Positions 32,133-45,300 of a stretch of DNA of 60,000 nucleotides are shown here, one piece after another (positions within the stretch are counted from its first letter, which is position 1; every line of letters starts with the position of its first letter). The position numbers and the translations under genes were made by a program. The notes below the pieces were generated by a model. The model saw nothing but the letters and a program-made list of their open reading frames with translations. It ran no database searches and was not told the origin of the DNA. Source of the DNA: Bolinopsis microptera. Its lineage: Eukaryota > Ctenophora > Tentaculata > Lobata > Bolinopsidae. The stretch covers positions 12,732,340 through 12,792,339 of the forward strand of contig NC_087081.1 of assembly GCF_026151205.1 (NCBI RefSeq), in the 5' to 3' direction.

Positions 32133-33289
32133 ACTGTCAGGAGATGAGCTATAATAAAATTTGTAGAAAGCTTTCTGCTTAAATACTAGAAAGTGTAGAA
32201 GGGGGGGGGGGGGGGGGGGGAGGAGTTTTTCAAGCTAAGGTGTTTGGTAAGTCGTTTATTGAATAGGATAGCGCAGGTGTCATATTTTTGATATCTTTGC
32301 ATCCATATCTACCATATACGTTATAAAATAAAAACAAATGCATAAGACACTGAAATCAAGTCATTGTGGTTTGGTGACCGGTGGGCCTGACATTTTGCAG
32401 AAAAAGCTTTTTATATTCGTTTCGAGATCACTGACTGGTATTAGTAGCACCAATACGAAGGATAGCTCCACTGCAACATAAAAAAACTGTTGGGCGTTGG
32501 CATAGCCAACTGCTGAAAGAGCTCTGTGACGTCACAGTTCCTTAGTCTGACAACAAAGAAACAAACATAACTTTGATCACCTAAGTGGTTTTTCTAGTAC
32601 GAGAGTTTGAAACGACTGCAATATGTAGGTAGCTGGTAGAGACTCTAATGAGAGAAACTTTTAAGAGACACGCTTCAATGTATCTTTTTAAGGGCATTTT
32701 TTAATTGTCGAGACGTGGTACAAATTTAAAATTTATTAATTTATAGACATGGATGAGATGACATTGACTCACAACGCAGATAGTGCAGTCACCGATATCG
32801 GGTCATTGTTGTTTTGGATAATGTTATTAAGACTACACAATTGATTTCATCTGCATTATATACTCCAACAACCATAAAGTCATGATATTAGCAAACAAAA
32901 ATAAATGGATTAAATGTAGTATTTACCAACATCAGCAGAACCAACTGTCCCGGACATGTCGATATGATTAATGACTGATCGGTGTTTACTGTATACCTCC
33001 CTGCATACTATATATTCCAACTAAACGTTTATCATTTCAACAATGAATTTTGTCTGAGCTTTACTTCAAGAAAAAGTCAGTTGATCGACAAAATTTGGCA
33101 GATTTATCTTCAGCTACACTGTTGTTTTGAATGATATTGATATCGACATGATATAATATTTCATCGTATTGAATATTGATACATATTTGATCATATGTTA
33201 AACATGCTCAATCACAATCCTGCTATAATATATCACTAACTATAATTATATAACTAAATATAATTATAACCATGTCACGATTATAGCTG
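32133..33289. other. Divergent intergenic region between the LDLa receptor and ANAPC7
   Basis: 1.16 kb separating two head-to-head genes, so it should hold both promoters. A 20-bp poly(G) (32201-32220) lies about 70 bp upstream of the receptor start; TTAAATACT (32179-32187) is a weak TATA-like site on that side. No repeat family or further gene recognised. Confidence 0.5.
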
Positions 33290-33374
33290 ATGCCAATGTT
33301 GTGCGTCAAGGCAAACAGAGATCACGTACAAAGCTTGTATGAAGCAGGACTTTATAGAAGCGCCGAACTTTTGG
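33290..33374 (+). CDS. ANAPC7: ANAPC7 exon 1 (coding part)
   Basis: ATG at 33290 with a second in-frame ATG at 33296; the upstream ATG at 33272 is out of use (stops after four codons). It encodes 28 codons plus one base and ends G|GTAACT. The DHV...AAGL pattern of APC7 N-termini is matched by RDHVQSLYEAGL, which decides the exon. Confidence 0.75.
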
Positions 33375-36300
33375 GTAACTATCTTTAGTTGTCACAGTGA
33401 ATTATGTGACTTATTTACAAATCATGTGACTTATTTATACATCATGTGAGCAGTACATTACGTACGAGAATACTATTCTTATCTTATTGTAGCTCCATTT
33501 CTGTGCCACATTCAAGTGCATTTTCAGAGCTCAAGTAACTGTGAAATATGTGTTTTATTTTATAACAACTTAATCGCCTGATAATTTAATTAATTTAATT
33601 AAATTAATTGATTTTTTATGTTAGTTTAATCAAGATTGTAGCCAACAAAATTATATTGAGACACGCCTGATTTTACACGATAGTTTTGTAAATGTCCACT
33701 CAGCTACTTCAATTAATTTAATTTCACAGCACATCTTTTACAGGTAGCGTGTTGCCACAAAAGCAGGTCACCTCTGTTACAAGTCTCTTCTATTTAGCGG
33801 CTGCTTTCCAGCAAATGAAACTGTACACACAGGCTGTGGTATGTTACTGTTTTAAATTATCAGAAATTTACAATTTTTTCTGCAACACAAACTGATTGAA
33901 AATCAATGAAAATGATAAAATTGTATAAATGCCATGGAAGATTCTCTTATTTGTAATAACAATTTGAGTAAAACTCCCAAATGATATAAACGTAATGCCT
34001 TGATCCAGGAGAAGCTGCAGCAAGCATTGTTACTATTCGATAAAGAGAAACAGAATCAGCAGCTCACTATTACAGAGTGTGATATTAGGTTTGAAACTCT
34101 TTTAATTATTTCTGGATTGTTTTCACATGCTTTAAGTCTAAAGTGGGGATCGAGGTAGTATAGGGGGGTTCTAGGTAGGGGGGGTTCCAGGTAGAGGGGT
34201 TCCAGGTAGTATAGGGGGGGTTCAAGGTAGGGGGGTTCCAGGTAGGGGGGTTCCAGGTAGGGGGTTCCAGGTAGCACATCAAAAGTGTCAGAAGTGGGAT
34301 TTGAACCCACGCCCACATTCGTGGACCAGAATGCTCATTCGTACGAATGCAAGATTACTCTTGAGTCTGGCGCCTTAGACCACTCGGCCATCTTGACATA
34401 CTATTATATTAATTCTTACTCTTTATATAACGCTAAATAAAGCCTCGTCACTTCACCGTAACAACCATACGGTCACTGGTCATGTGAGTTATGAGTAGCT
34501 GTATTGTATTTCACTTTGCGATAATGTTTTAATATAAGAACATCATGCTATTATATATAACAAACGTAAAGTGGCAGTACCAGTGCGTTTGACAACATTG
34601 CAAAATTTTTATCTGAAAAATACCAATAACATGGCTTGTTTTGAAAACTGCGTTTTTGACGGCGTTTAATTTAACGTAACTTCGAGGTAGGGGGTTGGTG
34701 GTGTAGTGGTAGCTGGTACACTTTGTAGTCGTGAGGTTGCAGGTTCGATTCCTGTCATGTGCCATTAAGGAGTGAACTAATTGAATCTAAGCAGCCCCCA
34801 CAGTCGGCTGAGTCGAATCTTCGGGTAACTTGATTGAGGATCAGGGTGAAATTTAGGTGACCCACTGTGACCGAGCGATTGTATTGTTATTTTTTGGGTC
34901 GCGACTGCTTAACAAGCAAAAGTGTCAGAAGTGGGATTTGAACCCACGCCCACATTCGTGGACCAGAATGCTCATTCGTACGAATGCAAGATTACTCTTG
35001 AGTCTGGCGCCTTAGACCACTCGGCCATCCTGACATATTATTACATAAATTCTTAATCTTTGTATAACGCTAAATAAAGCCTCGTCATTTCACCGTAACA
35101 ACCATACGGTCACTGCACTGGTCATGTGAGGGGTCGAGTTATGAGTAGCTGTATTGTTTTTCATGTAGCGGTAATATTATTATATTATATTTAAAACATC
35201 ATGCTATTACATAACAAACGTAAAGTGGCAGTAGCAGCGCGTTTAACAACATTGCAGAATTGTCATCAAACATGGTTTGTTTTAAAAGCAGACGTCGTTT
35301 AATTTCACCAACCATTGAGTTTTTAGAGGAAGGATGATTGGTGGTGTAGTGGTAGCTTGTACACTTTGTAATTGTTGAGTTGCAGGTTCGATCCCATCAT
35401 ATACCCTCAATCCTTGTGTGAACTTAGCACTCCATTGAATCTTAGCAGCCATCAACTGTGATTGAGGGTTAATAAGGAATTTAAACGGACCCTCGGGCGA
35501 AGAAAGTCTGGTATACATTACATATAGTAGCCATTTGAATTAACGAGTTTATCTTGTAGCAGTTTTATCACAACAAAGCAAATCTTAAATAATAATACCA
35601 TGTTTTTAGTGTTAGTTTTAGGATATTTTTCGTTATACTGAATAAATTAAAACACAATTTTTCAGTAATTAATTTTATATTAATTATTATATTATTATCA
35701 AAGTAATAAATTTAATAGTGAATAGAGCCTTAAGCAAATTAATGAAATCATCTCATAATCTTACAATCTTATAGAAAGGTTAGCAAATTATTTTTTTAAT
35801 AATCGATCACAGATTAATCTCACATTCATGAAACTTTTATAAAATGATTTTTCGGTATTTTGTTATTTTGTCTTTTTTAAAATTTCTGTACTAGAATAAT
35901 CCGTTATTTTCTTCCTATCTGAAAAATTTCTAAATCAATCAGAGTTTAACACTATCAAACACGCAAAGCATTACAATTTTCATCCTTTTAACATATAATC
36001 ACAGATTTATCTCATGTTTATGAAACTTTTAAAACATTAATTTTTGTTATTTTGTCTTTTATTTTGTCTTTTTTTGTCATTTTATCTTTCACAAAATCTA
36101 AAATACATCACTCTTTTTTCCCTTATTTTTTATGTTTGACAAAAGTTCGTTTCCATACGGATTACTCTTTGGATAGTTTTTTGTAGTAAATGTCTGTGCA
36201 CTCCTTTATCCTCGATAGTTTTTGTACTAAATGTCTGTGTACCCACTGACTCTGTGACGAATGTTACAGAACACCGTGACTGGCAGATGTACAACTGTGG

Positions 36301-39300
36301 ATATGTAACCTCTGTAAGTTGCTCTCAGCTCCGGATTACGGAGGATCCGAGGATCAGTATGGTTGGGAACAGTGCTGCGTTAATCAGTGGTAAAATGAAC
36401 TTGCTATAGTCAAAAAAAATTGTAAATCCCAAATTAAAAATACCAGCGACTGTTAAGTAAGAGTAAAATGAGATTAGCTCGGTTTGCAGTATTTTGTCGC
36501 GGGTCTGCACTTTGCCCAAGAGAACGCTTGATGTAAAACATTTGTAAAAACATACAAATAAGCACAACTATACTAGGTAAAAATATTTTAAAGGAAAGCA
36601 GAATCAAACATAAATCTGTTATTATATATTTATATCTAAACGTTATTCCATTTAAGTTGAGTAAGATTTCTATCAAGGTGACCTCGCCAACCAAGCGTAA
36701 ATTCTTCAATAAATTCCACATACCACGCCGTGATACACAAGTGGAGTTATATGATCTGTTCAAATACCACATGTCGACCAAACTCAAAACTAGGCCTAAA
36801 GATAGAAATAAAGCAAGGCAGAACTTCAAAGCCCTTTCTTGGATCCTGTAGAATGGATTTATTATATTGATCGTTTTAACAATCGTCAAAACCAATACGA
36901 GGAATGTGAAGGTGACGAAGCACAGGTTACAAAGTGTTTGTCACGTACAACCATGATGGCAACGGCAGTTGTTCATTGTTCAAGCACAGTAGTGCTATTG
37001 ATCCCCGGACTATTGCTGAACAAGCACTTCCAATGTCGGCAGCAGCGACGAGAATGAATATGAGGGAGGACAGTCTTTTCCAGTCTTTCCAGTAATGATA
37101 GATTATCATTGAGTTCTGGATGATGATGTAAACTGCAAGGGTCAGATTTATGGGGGACAAATATTCGAAGAAGTCTTCCTAATATCCAGTGACCGGTGGT
37201 AGTATAGTAGTAGAGTTAGCTGACGTCATTGTTTGGTATATTTGCCAGGTTTTGGGTATACTAATAGTGAGAAAGAAAGTTTTCAAAACTGAAGTGCTAC
37301 AAAGTTATCGTGGTAGCAAAACCAAGCGTTTATTCAGAGTACAAAGAAAAAGATTTATCTATTATCGGATTTCCTTCACGAAGTTAACATTGAGTAGCTT
37401 GGTTTACCAGAAATACTGTAAGAGATGTAATGTAACTGGATATTCTGTCGGAAAATTGGCCACCGTTTTAACTATAACAACCGCTCTACAGAAAGTACAT
37501 GCAACCAAACAATGAGTATAATGTAGATATGTCGATAGGTACGTGAATTATCTATTTATCTATTCACCTTTATTAGAACATTCTCATCACTGAGTCTATT
37601 CAGAAAAATCAGAAATTTTCTTGAAATAATCATCAAATAAGACTCAATAACGCACGACTTAGATACACAAACAGGATAAACGTAGAATTCACACTTTACT
37701 AAGTTATGCTAAGGATTTGGACCAATTTTGTCCAAAGTTTCCAAATTATTAAATACCTCATGATTGCGTAATTTGCTCTGGGCTTAAAATTAGAATTCGG
37801 GATTCAAGAATACTTTTAGAAAACCGAAAAACCCCCATATTACTAGTTCTCGTAGCGAATGATTTGTTTTTTTAGTCTATTTTAGTTATTGTTCCACAAA
37901 TCTATAAATTGCAATTTTCAAGGTATAAATAAAAAGTCACTAGAATTTGTTCAACTTACTGTGGTTCATTAATAGGTTCAGTAGGTAGGTAGGTTTACTA
38001 TCCTTGTGAATATCTAATTTGTAAAATTTTACCTTTCTACTTTAATAGGGAGAGGAGGCGTCCAGTTCGCTGATCTTGTTGTGTCTAAATTATGTTCCAG
38101 GATGAAGTCTACTGATTTCTCCTCTAAAAAATGCGCCACGGACAGCGTTGAGTCTGCATGTTTGGATTTTCTAATTGTGCCAAAAGTCCAAATTTATCCA
38201 GGGAACGCTAATACCAACCGACACAACTATGGACAAAGTAAAGTTAATTTCGCGCAAGTTACAGTCATGCCGCGCGCGGGAATAAAGTCAAAACAAATAT
38301 CAATTCAACCAAAATAAAATACTAGATATGAATATTAGATATGAATGTTTTCAGCATTACACTTCTGAATATAAATAGTAATTGAAAACCCTCCAGATGG
38401 CTGATGTATCAGTGCTACCATTCACTGTGTGACTACGAGAACGCACTGTACGCTCTAGAGTGTATCGGACCGAAATCGAGGACTGTTCGTTATTACATGG
38501 CTCTTGGAAATCTTTACAAACAGACCGGTAGACACTAAAACAGTTCTTACTGTTTCTTGCATTTTAATTGTGTTTAGCTGTCCTCTGAGTCAGTGGCGTA
38601 ACGAAGGGCCCAACAGGCAACGTTACGCCACTGCTCTGAGTGTGTACTCTGGGTAACTGTTATTCACACGATGAGTGTCCTTTATACCTAGTACCTTTTG
38701 AGTTGCACACGAATTGTTAAATACCGAATATGTTACCTGACTTGATAGTTGATGTAATTGTTATTTGTTACATCCTCCCAGGCGTGGAAAGATCAGCAGT
38801 TGCCTGCTACAAAGAAGTGCTAAAAACTCATCCGCTTGCTTTGGAAGCTATCGAATCATTGATGGAGCTTGGGCAAATAACTAAAGAAATAATCAGGTAT
38901 TCTTCGATGATTCTAAAATTAAGAAAAGAACCAGCACAGGGCTCAGGGCTGATTCCTACAATTTTTTTAGACATGTTTGCACTGTATAGTTCCAAGAGTA
39001 ACGAGTATTTAATAAATAAGACTGTAATACAACTCCCCCTCAGTTTAACCTCCGAGACGATGGCAGGCAGGTTTGACTGGCTAGTTGACTGGATTGAGGG
39101 CTGCTCGTACAGTGTTCGCAACGAGCACCCTCGTGCTATTGCCAGATATCAGCGCTTGCTTAGTGTCAATGGACCAAGTGCACACGTGCTCGTCAGAATA
39201 GCCATATCTTACAATTCTATTGGTAAGAACGGTTATGTTTCAGAAAGTGGAGGGGTTTCTAGTAAATTTTTTTGTTTTACAAGTTCGGTTCCATCATAGT

Positions 39301-42300
39301 ATTTAATTATCATAGAGCTGGTGAAACTCTCGTAACGCTACCTTCTTATCACCAAATTCACAGGAGCATATAAAAAAGCAGTGTCAACATTCGAAGAAGC
39401 ATACAGCCTAGAACCAAACCTTACAACTTACGCGGGCACGTATGCGAGTCTTCTAGCGCAACTTGACAGCGAACAAGAATTGGAGAAATTTTGCGAGCAT
39501 TTGTCAGAAGATAATCAAGTTGAGAGTTACATTGCTCATTGTTACTTGGCGCTGATGAAGGTTCGTTATGTTTGACAAATTTAGTAGATTTAGCATGAAA
39601 ATGCTGTTGAAACTTACACATTTCAGTTAACAATGACTCTATAATCTTTATGATGAATGATATAATGAACTCTATTTTCTAACTCCAAATGTTTCCAGGA
39701 GGACTTTACTCGTGCAACGACGTTATCAGAACGTGCTTGTCACATTGCGCCGCGCTACATACCATCACTAATAGCGCGAGGCTGCAGTGAGATGCTCAGC
39801 AACAAGACCACATCAGCGATGATTACTTTCAGGAGCATTCTCAGCATGAAGTCCAACTGTTTCGAGGCTCACAAAGGTCAGTGTTCAGTGTTTACCGACC
39901 AGTACCACAGATTATTTTTCAAGGGATTGATGGTGAGTGGTAGCTTCGATTCCTGTCATGTGTGATGTGCCATCAGGGGGTGAACTGATTGAATCTAAGC
40001 AGCCCCCAAAGTCGACTCAGTCGAATCATCGGGTAACTTGATTGAGGATCAGGGTGGAATTTAGGTGACCTACTGTGACCGAGCGATTGTATTGGTATCT
40101 TTTGGGTCGCACTTGCTTAACAAGCAAAAGTGTCAGAAGTGGGATTTGAACCCACGCCCACATTCGTGGACCAGAATGCTCATTCGTACGAATGCAAGAT
40201 TACTCTTGAGTCTGGCGCCTTAGACCACTCGGCCATCCTGACATACTATTATATGAATTCTTACTCTTTATATAAAGCTAAATAAAGCCTCGTCACTTCA
40301 CCGTAACAACCATACGGTCACTGGTCATGTGAGGGGTCGAGTTATGAGTAGCTGTATTGTTTTTCACGTTGCAATAATGTTTTAATATAATAACATCATG
40401 CTATTATATAACAAACGTAAAATGGCATTACCAGCACGTTTCACAACATTGCAAAATGCTTACATGAAAACTACTAATAACATGGCTTTTTAAAAAAGCA
40501 GGCGGCGTTTAATTTAACGAAATATCGAGGTAGGGGGTTGGTGGCGTAGTGGTAGCTTATACACTTTGTAGTCGTGAGGTTGCAGGTTCGATTCCTGTAA
40601 TGTGCCATTAAGGAGTGAACTAATTGAATCCAAGCAGCCCCCACAGTCGACTCAGTCGAATCTTCGGGTAGCATTGATTGAGGATCAGGGTGGAATTTAG
40701 GTGACCTACGGTGACCGAGCGATTGTATTGTTATTTTTTGGGTCGCGACTGCTTAACAAGCAAAAGTGTCAGAAGTGGGATTTGAACCCACGCCCACATT
40801 CGTGGACCAGAATGCTCATTCGTACGAATGCAAGATTACTCTTGAGTCTGGCGCCTTAGACCACTCGGCCATCCTGACATACTATTATATGAATTCTTAC
40901 TCTTTATATAACGCTAAATAAAGCCTCGTCACTTCTCCGTAGCAACCATACGGTCACTGGTCATGTGAGTTATGAGTAGCTGTATTGCATTTCATGTAGC
41001 GGTAATATTATAATATATAAGGACATCATGCTATTATATAACAAATGTAAAGTGGCAGTACCAGTGCGTTTAACAACATTGCAATATTATCATCAAACAC
41101 TGCGTTTAAGTTTACGGACCATCGATCTTTTAGAAGTAGGGGGTTGGTGCTGGTGGTGTAGTGGTAGCTTGTACACTTTGTAGTAAGTGGGTTGTAGTTT
41201 CAATTCATGTCATGTGCCACCAAGAGGTGAACGAAGGACTCAATCTAAGCAGCCCCCACAGTCGAATCATCGGGTAACTTGATTGAGGATTATGGTGGAA
41301 TATAGGTGACCCATGGTGAGCGAGCGATTGTATTGGTATCTTTTGGGCCGCATCTGTTTTGTGTGCCAGGGCCCAGGAGTGGGATTTGAACCCACGCCCA
41401 CATGCGTGGACCAGAATGCTCGTTCGTAGACATAGTCATACAGCCACTCTGGCGCCTTAGACCACTCGGCCATCCTGGCACATAATTACTTGAATTTGTA
41501 CGCTTTATATAAGGCTAAATAAAGCCTCGTCACTTCACCGTTTACAGTAGTCAATTGCGGGGGGGTCCTGTGAGTTATGGGTAGCTGTATTAAATTTCGT
41601 GTAATTGTTGGGTTGCAGGTCCCCGTCATATGCCCTCAATCCCTGGATGAACCGAGGACTCTATTGAATCTAAGCAGCCGTCGACCGTGATTGAGGGTTA
41701 ACGAGGAGCTTAAATTCCTGACGGTAATACTTCCGTACGCCAACTTCAAGGAGATTTCATACTGGATAGGAGAGGAAGCATCATGCGGACATAGTGTTTC
41801 TAATACCATCTGACCTGGAACATGACAAAAGAACAAAAGAATGTTGCTGGAGAGTATTTGGTGCTACTGGGATCAATAAGTATACTGTTAGTATTCTCAA
41901 ATACTAGTTACACATGAAGTTTTGCATTAACAACAAATAAAATCGCAATCAGGTATTGACTTTGAGGATTTGGCAGCGATAAATTAAGTATTTATTAGTT
42001 ATAACTAATTGAAATCGATATGATGAAAATTGAAGTAATAAATTCGGTTAAATGCAATAAAATGAACTAAATAACCTAGTAAATGCAAATACCCACTGAA
42101 ATTTGTAAATATCATAATTTCGCGACATCAGCACAATCTGGCTGTAAATCATCACTCGCACTAGCATTGGCAGAGTTAAGTCTGTGAAAGGGAAAGTGAA
42201 AGTGAAAGTCTCTGTTTCGTGTCACTCTACCCATAACCTCGTGAACCCAGCCGACCGTCTCCTCAGAAATATCACTGATATAGTCTCTGAACTGTTGATT

Positions 42301-45300
42301 TACAGTAAGGTATATAAGAGGGCTGGTGCAGTTTAAGGGTAACAGAACGAAAGTCCACCCCAGAGCTTGAAGGACACTATCATGACCGTCCCCATCAGTA
42401 ACCACCCTCTGCCGTCTCCTCCCATAGTGAACATAGTCGGCAAACATAGAAATCATAGGTAGACAGTGGGCTGACACGACTAGGATTCGTAACGCAGATC
42501 CTATTAAGAGTCGTCTACCCTGCTTCTCATTGAGCAGTTGGCAGTCCCTGATTCTGGCGGCCCTGGCCTGAACAGTAATAATAATGAGTAGCTGGAGGAG
42601 TAGTTCCAGTGTCATGACAATGGGGGCCAGGTAAAAGGGAGTGAGGACTAGCAGAGAGTAAAGTGCTCTCTCTCCGTAGAAGTTGCCACCGTAACAGGAC
42701 AGTCTGTTGGGATCAAAGAAGACGTTGTTTCGAGCACTGACCCCCTCCAAGATGACCACCACCACACCAGATCCAGCAGCTACTCCACCACATATCTTCA
42801 CCCACGGTTTCTTTTCGATGATTTCTCGGACGGACGCGGGTTGTCTGACCATCCAAACACGGTACGCTGATACTATGACCATTACCCAGAGCTTGTTGAT
42901 TACTAATACCTGACATGATAGTTGTTATCAGTTAGACAGTACTATTAGCAATTAGCATTGACAGAAAGGAGTCATTGCAAGTAAAAGTAAAAGTGAAAGT
43001 GCAAGTAATAATAACCTGGTAGAAGTAGTGAGTGAAACTGCAGAGAACAGGCCCCAGGTCCCAGCCCTTATTGACGACTGTAACCAGGACAGGAAGGTTC
43101 AGGGACAGAGTGATGAGGATATCTGTTATTGCAAAGTTTGTGGTCAACACTCTGCTGATTCTATCCTGCGTGTCAGAGTATTATCAGTAATAGAGTATAT
43201 CAGTAACTCAGGAGATTTTATGATTTATATCAGTAATGGCCAATATTTATTATACATTTATACTTATTGATAATACATGTTAACATGTTGACTACGTAAA
43301 AAAAGAGAAAATGACTTACATAAGTAATAACTAATGCGTAAGTTATGCTTACAGTTACTCTGTAAATAACTTGCCACAACAATTAGTAAACGCATATTTT
43401 AATGTTTATCATAAACACGGAAATAAATTTAATAATAATTACCTGTTTTAGGGCGTCTCGGAACACTAACCCGTGGAGAATTGCACAGTTACACGCGATA
43501 CCTGGAGTAATTAACCGATGATTACCCAATTAGAATAATAGGTCATTAATTAGTAATCATGTGATCTTCTGTAAAAGGGCGAGCCGTTCTTGGTACAAGT
43601 TCCTTAGTAAAAGATTTGTTGCGATTTCAACAGGTCATGTAATTAACTTAGTTTATATAGGCTGTAATCAACATGTGCTAGGCCGTTGATAAAATCGACA
43701 ACGAGTCAGTATTTCGTAGAATAACGTTACCTAAAATAACAGTAGCGACTAAGTAAGATATTAATATGTAGGTAGAGCTGAGGGAGAGTAGGGGTAGAGG
43801 AACGGAGAGGGAAGTCTTGTTAACTGTGAACATACCTGCTGAGAGTAATTAATCACTTGTGGGCAAAAGTTTATATTTGTTACAAATCACTTGGGAACTA
43901 AAGGTTAGATTTCTTACTTATCATAAATTTCAGGGGTGTAGGAAGAGAGGGCCTTGCTGACGTCAGCAGAAATGTAACGTGAATTTTGGCAAACATTTTT
44001 GTTTAAATCAATTTTATTAACAATAAAACTTTGCTAATTTCCTTATTAGTACTTCGGTGAACTGAACTCTAAATCAGTCGCATACAAATTTTCACTGTCT
44101 ACACCAGTCAGCATTTCTATACCCCCTCGCTGGCTGACGGGAGGGGGTAAGTATTCAGTAAAGGAGTTAAGATGGCAAGGGGGTCTGACGTCATAACGGG
44201 GGGGGGGGGGGGGGGGGGGGGGGTCGCTCAGGATGCTGCTCTCGGCGGTCCTGTCATAAACATTAAACTTTTGCAGGCATGGTTGACACTGAATGTGTCG
44301 CTGTTTTGACATTCTGGCGCACAGCGCACTACATTTTAAAAACTCTATAATTTTGCCCCCCCCCCCCACGAAGAAATTTATTCCTACACCCCTGATAAAT
44401 TTACTGAATCGTACAAAAGTAACATCTAAAAAGCAGTAAACATAAAACAGTGCATCTTTCCCAAGCTTGGAAGGCCTTCTATAACACAACTAGAAAGTAA
44501 AAGAAACATCAGCCGAACCTATTAACTGTCGGACTATGCCGCCAAGAATAACACGTAACAGTTGGAAGCATATATTATCGTGCAACATGGTACAATAGTC
44601 AAATGAACGATATCACGTTCTGTTTCCGTGCGTCATGAAATTAAAGTAGGGTTACTAAGTTTCCTTGACATATTATGGAGTTATCTGATATACATGTGGA
44701 TGTATTGTGTATTTTAAATACCCTTTAAGCAGAATGTAGCAAAATCAATTAACTAATTCGTATCATTTGTGCACCGCAAAGAATGCGAGCGTTTGTGTGA
44801 CAACGTCTATTTCTGCTACCAACTAGCAATCCAACCTTCCCCAACTTTCATTCCTGCGCCATTAAAATATTAACAACACATCAAGTTGACGGCAAAACTT
44901 GATGTTCGACAAGTTGATCTGCAAATAAATTCTCTCAAATATTTGTCCGAAGATTTGTTTTAAAGATTAGACATAGTTGTCGTTCAGAAATTTTTCTGAT
45001 TGTCACATGACAAATCAAGTCGCGTGACTACCTACGTGACCCCCTGTCAAAGTGTGGGAACCTGAAATAATTAGGCCTAGTTGTCATTCAGCGGTCAACT
45101 CAGCAAAATATCGCGGCACTATCGGCAGGGTCCAAACAAACCCAAACAAACGATGTCTTACTATCCTTACTGCAGCGGCAGCTATTTCTGGTGGCTATTT
45201 TGGGATATTCAACAGAAACCCTTTTGTCGTGAGGCGCTGCACAACGTTTAAAAGCTTACTCGGGGGAAGCAAAAAAATGCCCGACAAAGTTTAAGCGAAC

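Noticed and set aside
34056-34318. Pro/Leu/Glu repeat proteins on the minus strand
   Set aside because: Translations of the G-rich minisatellite in two frames.
34691-34765. Head of the SINE as a genuine tRNA gene
   Set aside because: It has A and B boxes but no pairing acceptor arm, and it is followed by a conserved non-tRNA tail shared with other SINE copies.
44046-44489. 147-codon minus-strand frame
   Set aside because: Spans the hAT MITE and its poly(G), which translates as a glycine or proline run.
45052-45294. 80-codon plus frame with a hydrophobic centre
   Set aside because: Starts at GTG with no ATG, and no family is recognised; could be a terminal exon but unsupported.
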